From contig CAZTJC010000013.1 of NCBI GenBank assembly GCA_964613945.1, positions 1 to 64,000 on the forward strand: a DNA stretch of 64,000 nt, in the 5' to 3' direction. The notes below the pieces were generated by a model, which was not told where the DNA came from, made no database searches, and saw only the letters and a list, made by a program, of their open reading frames with translations. This document shows, piece by piece, positions 42,541 to 49,367 of this stretch (the first letter of the stretch is position 1; the number at the start of each line of letters is the position of its first letter). The translations under genes were made by a program, and so were the position numbers. The DNA is from JAVVHH01 sp964613945. Its GTDB lineage: Bacteria > Pseudomonadota > Alphaproteobacteria > Acetobacterales > Acetobacteraceae.

Positions 42541-43605
42541 ATGATTGGAAAACTCTCTCAGGTCGATGACATCCGGGCCGCCGCGCAGGCGGCGATGGCC
42601 GAAGCTCTTGCAACTTTCGGGACGACCGGGCCGGTCGTCGTCGTCAGCCATTTCGACGCCGACGGCCTCTCGGCGTCCGCCATCCTGGTGCGGGCGCTGC
42701 AGGCGGCGGGACGGACGGTTCACCCGCTGGTGATCGGCAAGACCGAGTCGCCGTGGGACCCGGAGGTCGGGCAGCGCATCGCGGCACTGCAGCCTGCCGG
42801 GCTTATCGTCGCCGACCTCGGGACCCGGCCGGACCCCGTCCTGCCGGGCTGCCCTACCTTGGTCATCGACCACCACGTGCCCACCGGTGAACCGGTGGCC
42901 GTCACCATCAGCGGCAACGGCCTTGATCCCGAGCCTCCCACGGCGCTGCTGGCCTGGTGGGCCGCCGCCGCCCTGGGCAACCAGGCCGACCTGCTCTGGC
43001 TGGCGGCCATCGGCATGATCGGCGACATGGCGGAGGAGGGTTTTCCGGAGTTGGCAACCGCCCAGGCGCGCTGGGGCAAGACGGCGCTGCGGGACGCGAC
43101 CTCGCTGGTCAATGCGCCGCGTCGCACCGCGGCGGCCGATGCCGGGCCGGCGCTGCGCCTGTTGATGACCGCCGACGGCCCCAAGGCCATCAGCAAGGGC
43201 ACCGATGCCGACGCGCTGGCGCTGCACGCGGCCAAGGCGGAAGTGCGCGAGGCGATGGCCGAGGCCAAGCGCGCGCCGCCTTCCATCGCCGGCGACGTGG
43301 CGCTGATTCGGCTTCACACGCCCTGCCAAATCCATCCGTTGATCGCGCAGCAATGGCGCGGTCGGTTGGGCGACAAGATCGTCATCGCGGCGAATAGCGG
43401 CTACCGACCCGGCTGGGTGCATTTTGCGGCCCGTTCGGCGACCGGGCGCGACCTGGTCGAGTTTCTGGCCAGTCACCGGCCGCCCAATGCGGATGGCCGC
43501 TACGGCAACGGCCACGCCCAGGCGACCGGCGGCGCGCTCAGGATCGCCGACTGGAACACCTTCATCACAGGCCTCGGCCTTCCTCAAGCCCAGGTGGCCC
43601 CATGA
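42541..43605 (+). CDS. DHH-family phosphoesterase (RecJ-like)
   Basis: The 354-residue protein has SHFDADG (about residue 36) and IDHH, the metal-binding motifs of DHH phosphoesterases, and a C-terminal DHHA1 domain with NGHAQATGG. Family members include RecJ exonuclease and nanoRNases. Length is shorter than RecJ, so a single-strand nuclease or oligonucleotidase of this kind is likely. The TGA overlaps the ATG of uvsE (43602-43605), so a DNA repair role is suggested. ATG 42541 is chosen over upstream starts that add a low-complexity leader. Confidence 0.85.
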   Translation: MIGKLSQVDDIRAAAQAAMAEALATFGTTGPVVVVSHFDADGLSASAILVRALQAAGRTVHPLVIGKTESPWDPEVGQRIAALQPAGLIVADLGTRPDPVLPGCPTLVIDHHVPTGEPVAVTISGNGLDPEPPTALLAWWAAAALGNQADLLWLAAIGMIGDMAEEGFPELATAQARWGKTALRDATSLVNAPRRTAAADAGPALRLLMTADGPKAISKGTDADALALHAAKAEVREAMAEAKRAPPSIAGDVALIRLHTPCQIHPLIAQQWRGRLGDKIVIAANSGYRPGWVHFAARSATGRDLVEFLASHRPPNADGRYGNGHAQATGGALRIADWNTFITGLGLPQAQVAP

Positions 43606-44759
43606 CAAGCATCGACCAACCCATGCGGCTCGGCTTCCCCGTCAAGGTGATGGGGCAGCCGGACCTGAAATCGCAGGACACGCGGCGGTGGCAGAAGGGG
43701 CCGCACCTCAAGTGCTCGCTCGAACTGCTCGACAAGGTGCTCGACTATCTCAACGCCAAGAAGCTCGACATGTATCGGATGTCGTCGGACATCGCGCCTT
43801 ATGCGACCCATCCGGACATGCCGCAGTTCCACGGCATGGTGGCCGAAAGCGATGCGGAGCTGCGGGCGTTCGGCGCCAAGGCGCGCGGTTACGGTATCCG
43901 GCTGTCGTTCCATCCCTCGCAGTACGTGTTGCTGAACGCGCCGAACCCGGATCTGACGCGCAAGAGCATCTGGGACCTGGCCAACCAGGCCGAGATGCTG
44001 GACCGGATGGAGCTGGACGATGAGGCGGTGATGATCACCCATGTCGGCGGGGTGTATGATGATCACGAGGCCAGCCGCGCGCGCTGGATCGCGGGCTGGG
44101 AGCAGTGTCCGGAGCATGTGCGGCGGCGGCTGGTGCTGGAGAACGACGACATCCGGTTCTCGGCGGCCGATGTGCTGTGGATCCATGAGCGGACCGGCGT
44201 TCGGCTGATCTTCGACTACCAGCATTTCTGGTGCCTCAACCCGGAACGCATGGACATGCGCGACGCGCTGGAACGGTTCCTGGCGTCCTGGCCGGCCGGC
44301 GTGCGGCCCAAGATGCATTTCTCCTCGCCGCGGACGGAGCTGCGCGAGATCAAGCAGAAGATCACGCCCAAGCAGCGGGCGGCGGCGCAGGCGGGGACGG
44401 CCAAGGCCCGCAAGGGTGAACTGCTGAAGGCGCCGGTGAAGCCGACGGCGCGCATCAGGACGGTGCTGCGGCCACCGATCTGGACAGGGCATGCGGATTT
44501 CACCAACCCGTTCGAGTTCGCGACCTTTATGCGGATGGCGGAAGGCTTGGTGTTCGACGTGATGATGGAAGGCAAATCGAAAGATCTGAGCCTGTTGCGG
44601 CTGCGTCCCGACCTGCTGAGGTATGCGCCCGACGTGGCGGCGCGCTTCGGCATCACCGAGAAGGATGCGAGCGCGCTGGCGGAGGACGAGGCGCGGCTGG
44701 AGCAGGGCGTTGCCGCGGAATCCGAGGCGGACATCGACGAAGGCGACGCCGCGGCCTGA
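43602..44759 (+). CDS. uvsE: UV damage endonuclease UvsE/UvdE
   Basis: The 385-residue protein matches UVDE, a TIM-barrel endonuclease that nicks 5' of UV photoproducts. Metal-site segments visible: RMSSDIAP, SFHPSQYVLL, THVGG, LENDD, FDYQHF and KMHFSSPR, and a final HADF. All His and Glu ligands expected for three manganese ions seem present. The C-terminus has a basic linker (about 245-290) and an acidic tail ending DEGDAAA. It is translationally coupled to the DHH phosphoesterase. A hairpin containing the start of the next gene follows its stop. Confidence 0.93.
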   Translation: MTSIDQPMRLGFPVKVMGQPDLKSQDTRRWQKGPHLKCSLELLDKVLDYLNAKKLDMYRMSSDIAPYATHPDMPQFHGMVAESDAELRAFGAKARGYGIRLSFHPSQYVLLNAPNPDLTRKSIWDLANQAEMLDRMELDDEAVMITHVGGVYDDHEASRARWIAGWEQCPEHVRRRLVLENDDIRFSAADVLWIHERTGVRLIFDYQHFWCLNPERMDMRDALERFLASWPAGVRPKMHFSSPRTELREIKQKITPKQRAAAQAGTAKARKGELLKAPVKPTARIRTVLRPPIWTGHADFTNPFEFATFMRMAEGLVFDVMMEGKSKDLSLLRLRPDLLRYAPDVAARFGITEKDASALAEDEARLEQGVAAESEADIDEGDAAA

Positions 44760-44774
44760 CCGGCAAGTGATATA

Positions 44775-44800
44775 GCGGGGTATGACCGACCATACCCCGC
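44775..44800 (+). promoter_or_regulatory. Hairpin enclosing the start codon of the PAS-LuxR gene
   Basis: GCGGGGTATG (44775-44784) and CATACCCCGC (44791-44800) form a perfect 10-bp stem with a 6-nt loop. The ATG at 44782-44784 is inside the stem and the GGGG ribosome-site region pairs too. It could repress translation, act as an operator dyad for the encoded LuxR-type protein, or end uvsE transcription. No U-tract follows. Confidence 0.5.
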
Positions 44801-46299
44801 AGCCAAAGGCCGACCGGACCCAACTCCAGCACATCATCGCCGGGCTGAATGACGGTGTGATCCTGGTCAACCCGGATCAGACCATCGCATGGGCCAACCC
44901 GACCGCTCTGGCCCTGCATGGGGTGACCAAGGTGGAGGATCTCGGTGCCACGGTGTCCGAGTTCCGCACCCGATTCGAGCTGACCTACCGCAACCGGCAC
45001 AAGTTGCCGGAGGGTGATTACCCAATGGAGCGCCTGCTCGCAGGCGAGGCGTTCAGCGAGGTGATCGTCGAAGTCCGGCATATCGGCACCGACCGGCATT
45101 GGGTGCACAGCATCAGGACCATGGTTCTGACCGACAAGAACAAGCGGCCGGAATGCCTGGTGCTCATCATCAACGACGAGACCGAGCGGTTCAACGCCGA
45201 GGAACGCTTCGAGCGGGCGTTCAACGCCAACCCGGCACCGGCGATCATCGCTCGGCTGGCGGACATGCGTTACGTCAGGGTGAACCGTGGTTTCCTTGAA
45301 CTGACCGGGATGGCCCGCGACGACCTGGTGGGCCGATCGATCCATGATTTCGACGTGCTGAACGGCGCCGAGGAGCGAAACCTGGCCATCAAGCGTCTCC
45401 ATGCGGGAGAGACGATTCCGCAGATGGAGGGATGCCTCGCCCTGCCGGACGGGCTCGAACGCACGGTGCTGCTGGGCGGACAGCCGATCGAGATCGGCGA
45501 CGAGCGGTGCATGCTGTTCACCTTTGCCGATCTGCATCCGAGGCAGATGGCGCAGCATGCGCTGAAGCACAGCGAGGAGCGCTTCTCCAAGGCGTTCCAC
45601 ATGGCCCCGGGCCCGATGGCGATCCTGACCGTCGACGGGTTCTGCATCTCCAACGTCAACGACGCCTTTACCGCCATGACCGGCTGGAAGCGGGAGGAAC
45701 TGCTCGGCCGCGAGGAGTCGGCCCTCGGACTATGGGGGGATGCCGAGGCCTGTGCCGCCGTCGAGAAGCAGCTTCTGGAAAGCGGTGGCGTGCGTCAGGT
45801 CGACATCCGCCTTGGGGGCAAGAAGGGTAGCATCGGCAAGTTCCAGCTTTCCGCGGAGATGACCGAGATCCAGGGCGTTCCGTGCGTGCTGAGCCTGATG
45901 CACGACGTCCGGGAGCATAAGCAGACGGAAACGGACCTGCTGGCGGCGGTGGAGTCCGTGATGCAGGACACCACCTGGCTGAGCCAGCGGATCGTGGAGC
46001 GGCTGGCGACCGTCAAGCGTGGCGACAAGGACGGAGCGCACGCTCCGGAAGTGTCGTCGCTGCCCGAGCGCTTGCGTGCGGTGCTGGCGCTGGTGGCTCA
46101 AGGGCTGTCGGATGACGAGATCGCGGCCAAGCTCACCATCACCCGGAACACCGTGCGCAATCACGTTTCCGCCATCTACAAGCGGCTGGGAATTCGAAAG
46201 CGGAGCGCCGTCGTCGTTTGGGCGCGAGAACGCGGCCTGGGCGCGTCTCCCAAGCCACGGACAATGCCCAGCAAACCGAAAGCCGCGAAACGGAAGTAG
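44782..46299 (+). CDS. PAS-domain sensor with LuxR-type DNA-binding domain
   Basis: The 505-residue protein has three PAS-like domains (about 12-130, 140-255 and 265-380; for example IIAGLNDGVILVNPDQTIAWAN and FHMAPGPMAILTVDGFCISN) and a C-terminal LuxR helix-turn-helix (LALVAQGLSDDEIAAKL, TRNTVRNHVSAIYKRLGI). There is no kinase or receiver domain, so it is a one-component sensor-regulator. A Lys/Pro-rich tail follows. A short coiled coil may lie between the PAS and LuxR parts. It precedes the stress-protein genes at 46453 and is a natural candidate regulator for them. Confidence 0.87.
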   Translation: MTDHTPQPKADRTQLQHIIAGLNDGVILVNPDQTIAWANPTALALHGVTKVEDLGATVSEFRTRFELTYRNRHKLPEGDYPMERLLAGEAFSEVIVEVRHIGTDRHWVHSIRTMVLTDKNKRPECLVLIINDETERFNAEERFERAFNANPAPAIIARLADMRYVRVNRGFLELTGMARDDLVGRSIHDFDVLNGAEERNLAIKRLHAGETIPQMEGCLALPDGLERTVLLGGQPIEIGDERCMLFTFADLHPRQMAQHALKHSEERFSKAFHMAPGPMAILTVDGFCISNVNDAFTAMTGWKREELLGREESALGLWGDAEACAAVEKQLLESGGVRQVDIRLGGKKGSIGKFQLSAEMTEIQGVPCVLSLMHDVREHKQTETDLLAAVESVMQDTTWLSQRIVERLATVKRGDKDGAHAPEVSSLPERLRAVLALVAQGLSDDEIAAKLTITRNTVRNHVSAIYKRLGIRKRSAVVVWARERGLGASPKPRTMPSKPKAAKRK

Positions 46300-46452
46300 T
46301 GCAGAACACACGCGTCGATGAAGCAAACGCTTCAACGAAAATCCTGCCGGACGGCATGAAAATGGCGCTTTCTACTGCTGGGCGGCTCATGTAAGGCCTT
46401 TTGACATATCGGCTGGAACTCATCCCGGCCGGTTGAAAAAAAGGAGTGCCGA
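46300..46452. promoter_or_regulatory. Intergenic region before the stress genes, with a small hairpin
   Basis: TGAAGC and GCTTCA (46319-46324 and 46329-46334) form a 6-bp stem with AAAC loop after the regulator gene. A ribosome site AAAAAAAGGAG precedes csbD at 46438-46448. I looked for an EcfG-type promoter (GGAAC and CGTT separated by 16-17 bp) before csbD; GGAAC at 46409 has no correctly spaced partner. Confidence 0.35.
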
Positions 46453-46635
46453 ATGGACAAGGATCGCGTTGACGGTATCGGCAAGAAAGTATCGGGCTCA
46501 GTCAAGGAAGCCATCGGCAAAGTAACCGGCGACACTAAGCTCGAAAACGAGGGCACCGCTCAGAAGACCGCGGGCAAGGCACAAAACGCGGTCGGCGGCG
46601 TCAAAGACGGCGTCCGCGACGCTGTAGCGAAGTAG
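46453..46635 (+). CDS. CsbD-family stress protein
   Basis: The 60-residue hydrophilic protein matches CsbD: MDKDRVDGIGKKVSGSVKEAIGK with the repeated KEAIGKVTGD...AGKAQNAVGG pattern. These small proteins accumulate in general stress in many bacteria. The ribosome site AAGGAG is strong. It is first in a run of six small stress-type genes in the same direction. No signal or membrane segment. Role beyond stress association is not known. Confidence 0.92.
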   Translation: MDKDRVDGIGKKVSGSVKEAIGKVTGDTKLENEGTAQKTAGKAQNAVGGVKDGVRDAVAK

Positions 46636-46641
46636 GGCCCG

Positions 46642-47082
46642 ATGTCCGGGGCATCCTTGTCGAGCATCCCGGGCGATAGTGTGGCGGCGACCGCGCCGAC
46701 CGCTGCCGAGACCGTTGTCATGTCCCTGGCAGCCGAGGAAGTGGTGGTCTCCAAGCGGGTTCGGCGGACACTGGTGCGTGCGTCGCGCACGACGTCGTTC
46801 CGTGACCAGGCCGTCGAGGCCGATCTGAACCACGAACAGGTCGTGGTCGAGCGGGTGCCCATTGGGCGGATCGTCGACGCCGTTCCGCCCGTGCGCCAGG
46901 ACGGCGACGTCACGATCATGCCCGTCGTCGAAGAGGAGGTGGTGATGGTGCGCCGTCTCGTCCTCAAGGAGGAGGTTCACCTTCGGCGCGTTCGGACAAC
47001 CGTGCCGTTCACCGAAACGGTGTCGCTCCGCCGACAGACGGTAAGCGTGACCCGAACGCCGTTGGACGACGGGCAGACTTGA
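46642..47082 (+). CDS. YsnF/AvaK-type DUF2382 protein, short form
   Basis: The 146-residue protein is mostly DUF2382-like. Phrases are VVMSLAAEEVVVSKRVRRTLVRA (about 24-46), VEADLNHEQVVVERVPIGR and VMVRRLVLKEEVHLRRVRT, ending VSVTRTPLD. The alternating valine-charge strands and RxPI are typical of the domain found in stress and photosynthetic gene clusters. It starts 6 bp after csbD. No transmembrane segment. Function is unknown. Confidence 0.75.
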   Translation: MSGASLSSIPGDSVAATAPTAAETVVMSLAAEEVVVSKRVRRTLVRASRTTSFRDQAVEADLNHEQVVVERVPIGRIVDAVPPVRQDGDVTIMPVVEEEVVMVRRLVLKEEVHLRRVRTTVPFTETVSLRRQTVSVTRTPLDDGQT

Positions 47083-47138
47083 GCATCGGCACCGCAGGGC
47101 GGTTGCCGGAACAACAGTTCATCAAAAGGACGTTCAAC

Positions 47139-48014
47139 ATGAGCAATGAAACCATCGTAGCCGTCTACGACACGACCGATCATGCCCAAGCGGCCGTCGC
47201 CAGCCTCAAGTCGGCCGGCGTGCCGGCGGACGCCATCAACATCCATAACGACGCGACCCGTGCGGTGACCGGCACGACCACGGCAAGCCCGGTGCGCGAG
47301 CAGGGCTTCTGGTCCAGCCTGTTCGGCGGCGAACCCGACCACGACACGGCGGTCTATGACCGGAGCATGGCAAGCGGCTCCACGGTGGTTTCCGTGGACG
47401 TGCCGGAGGAGCACGTCTCGAAGGTGCTGGACATTCTGGAACGCCACGATCCGATCGACATCGACGATCGCGCTGCGAGCTACGGGCTGACGCAGACCGC
47501 GACGACCCGAGCGAGCCAGCCGGCTGCGCCGGTCCTGCCCGTCGCTGCACCGGCAGCGGCGATGGCGCCCGGCCGCACCGACACTGCCGACAAGCTGCAG
47601 CTCTCCGAGGAAACTCTGGCGGTGGGCAAGCGGGTCGTCAATCGCGGCGGCACCCGTATCCGCCGCTTCGTGGTCGAGACGCCGGTGGAGGAGAACGTGG
47701 CGCTGCACAGCGAGAAGGTCGTGCTCGACCGGCATCCGGTGACCGATGGCCGTGCGCCGAGCGACAGCTTCACGGACAAGACCATCGAGATGACGGAAAT
47801 GGCCGAAGAAGCCGTGGTCTCCAAGAATGCGCGGGTTTACGAGGAAATCGGCCTGCGCAAGGAAGTCAACGACCGGGTCGAGACCGTGCGGGACACCGTG
47901 CGCAAGGAAGATGTCGAAGTCGTGCAGGTGCCTGGTTCGCCGACCACCAGCACCGTCGTTCCGGTGGCGACCAAGACTGCCGGCACGACCGACAAGCTGT
48001 CGACCAAGGTCTGA
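47139..48014 (+). CDS. YsnF/AvaK-type DUF2382 protein, long form
   Basis: The 291-residue protein has a DUF1269-like/heat-induced N-terminal part (VAVYDTTDHAQAAVASLKSAGVPADAIN-type) with a loop containing GFWSSLFGG, typical of YsnF. A Ala/Pro linker (about 125-150) precedes a DUF2382 domain (LQLSEETLAVGKRVVNRGG, RRFVVETPVEENVALHSEKV, TIEMTEMAEEAVVSKNARV). It is a longer relative of the preceding gene product. A strong GC hairpin follows the stop at 48023-48048. Confidence 0.85.
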   Translation: MSNETIVAVYDTTDHAQAAVASLKSAGVPADAINIHNDATRAVTGTTTASPVREQGFWSSLFGGEPDHDTAVYDRSMASGSTVVSVDVPEEHVSKVLDILERHDPIDIDDRAASYGLTQTATTRASQPAAPVLPVAAPAAAMAPGRTDTADKLQLSEETLAVGKRVVNRGGTRIRRFVVETPVEENVALHSEKVVLDRHPVTDGRAPSDSFTDKTIEMTEMAEEAVVSKNARVYEEIGLRKEVNDRVETVRDTVRKEDVEVVQVPGSPTTSTVVPVATKTAGTTDKLSTKV

Positions 48015-48022
48015 GCGCCTGT

Positions 48023-48048
48023 GGCCCGGGCCGATGGGCCCGGGCCAT
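48023..48048 (+). terminator. GC-rich terminator-like hairpin
   Basis: TGGCCCGGGCC and GGCCCGGGCCA (11-bp arms at 48023-48033 and 48038-48048) with a GATG loop follow the stop codon at 48014 by 8 bp. There is no U-run, so Rho-independent termination is uncertain; it may protect the mRNA 3' end. Confidence 0.55.
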
Positions 48049-48199
48049 CACGCTTGGATACCACGGTATCGACGGGCCGGAGACACGGCGTCACAGCGTT
48101 CGACGCCGGGCTGCGGCGATGCGGGATTTCGTGAGCTGAACCTTCAACCGACCGCCCTGGCCTCCGCGCCAGAGCGGTTCTTCACCGGAGATTTCTGTC

Positions 48200-48457
48200 A
48201 TGGGCATTATCGCTTGGCTTGTTCTGGGACTCATTGCGGGCTTCATCGCCAGCAAGATCGTCACTAATGGTGGGCAGGGTGTTGTTCTCGACATCGTGCT
48301 TGGCATCATCGGCGCGTTCGTCGGCGGCTTTCTGTTCAGCTTCTTTGGCGCCGCTCCCGTTACCGGCTTCAACATCTACAGCATGATCGTGGCCGTCGTC
48401 GGCGCGGTTGTCGTGCTGTGGCTTTACCACGCCCTGGTCGGCCGACGCGTGGTTTGA
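48200..48457 (+). CDS. GlsB/YeaQ/YmgE-family membrane stress protein
   Basis: The 85-residue protein has three hydrophobic helices (IIAWLVLGLIAGFIAS, VLDIVLGIIGAFVGGFLF and YSMIVAVVGAVVVLWLYHAL) and the GLIAG and GxxGAFVGG glycine patterns of the transglycosylase-associated/GlsB family. These small inner-membrane proteins rise in acid and envelope stress. It has its own ribosome site (CCGGAG, 48186 on). It follows the hairpin-terminated YsnF gene by 185 bp. Confidence 0.9.
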   Translation: MGIIAWLVLGLIAGFIASKIVTNGGQGVVLDIVLGIIGAFVGGFLFSFFGAAPVTGFNIYSMIVAVVGAVVVLWLYHALVGRRVV

Positions 48458-48467
48458 CCACCGCATC

Positions 48468-48713
48468 ATGTTCAATACCGAGGGGAGAACGGTCTTGGTC
48501 GATGACAACCGTGCCGAAGGTTTCGTCCGCACCGGCGGCAGCCTGACCGGTGACGCATCGACCCCGGGCCACGGGAGTGCTGGTGATGCTCAAGGCATGT
48601 GGGAGCAGGTTGTCGGCGAGGTGCGCGACTTCACCGCCGACCAGCCATTCGTCGCATTGCTGAGTGCGCTAGGTCTGGGCGCCATGGTGGGCTTTCTCAC
48701 CATCCGGCGCTAA
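48468..48713 (+). CDS. Small tail-anchored protein (DUF883/ElaB-like)
   Basis: The 81-residue protein has a Gly/Ser-rich soluble part, then WEQVVGEVRDFTADQPFVALLSALGLGAMVGFLTIRR, in which the final 20 residues form a single C-terminal membrane anchor ending in Arg-Arg. This resembles ElaB/YqjD/DUF883 ribosome-associated tail-anchored stress proteins; the helical part is short. ATG 48468 is chosen over an upstream alternative start at 48408 inside the previous gene. Context is again stress-related. Confidence 0.65.
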   Translation: MFNTEGRTVLVDDNRAEGFVRTGGSLTGDASTPGHGSAGDAQGMWEQVVGEVRDFTADQPFVALLSALGLGAMVGFLTIRR

Positions 48714-48775
48714 CCCGGTCGTGGCGCATGATCCGCACGTATCGTGCGCCACGACCAAAGGTTGGGATTAGAACA

Positions 48776-49288
48776 ATGCTGAAAATGGGCAAGTTCGCCG
48801 TCGCATTATGCCTGGTCGTTTCCGATTGCAGCCTACCGACAACGCCGACGGCGGATGGGACGGGTGTGCTGCCGACCGATGCGGAGTTGGCGGAGCAACG
48901 CTCGGCCGTGATGCTTTGCGTGACCAATCCAAACCGCGATGCCCTGGTCTTCAGGCAGGTCACGGTCAATCTCGACGTCGCCGGGTCACCAGTGGCGTCC
49001 GGCTCGAGCGCCGTTCCCATCCGGCTTGCCCCGTCGTCGTCGACGAGGGTGCCGTTCATGGTCGTGACGACGGGGAGGAACCGCGATGGTGAGGTCATGG
49101 ATGCCGCTAAAGCGCGTCCCGTGGATTACCGCGTGCGGGGCTCGGTCGCGCTGGATGGTGCCCTTGGGTTGGGCGTGCCTTACAGCCGGTCCGGCCACTT
49201 CGATGAGTCCGATGCCGGTCTTGCCGCGTCGGGAGCCGACGCGGCGCCGTCACGCTGCCTCCGTTCGGATATTACAGTTCGGTTCTGA
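48776..49288 (+). CDS. LEA-type (LEA14/WHy-like) exported protein
   Basis: The 170-residue protein begins with KMGKFAVALCLVVSDCSLP, a lipoprotein-like leader with a poor lipobox (VSDC instead of the usual [AG]C preceded by Leu). The remaining part resembles an LEA type 2/WHy domain: VTNPNRDALVFRQVTVNLDVAGSPVASG, IRLAPSSSTRVPFMVVTT. Such proteins are water-stress associated and often periplasmic. It is last in the rightward stress run and convergent with the GGDEF-EAL gene. Confidence 0.6.
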   Translation: MLKMGKFAVALCLVVSDCSLPTTPTADGTGVLPTDAELAEQRSAVMLCVTNPNRDALVFRQVTVNLDVAGSPVASGSSAVPIRLAPSSSTRVPFMVVTTGRNRDGEVMDAAKARPVDYRVRGSVALDGALGLGVPYSRSGHFDESDAGLAASGADAAPSRCLRSDITVRF

Positions 49289-49367
49289 ACACGGAGCGTG
49301 TCGATAACCCTGTGTATCCGACGGTAATCGTTGCAGATTTGAAGTGTAATGGCGAACGCAGCCGAGT

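Noticed and set aside
46405..46430. EcfG-type stress promoter before csbD
   Set aside because: GGAAC is present but the CGTT-like element is not at 16-17 bp.
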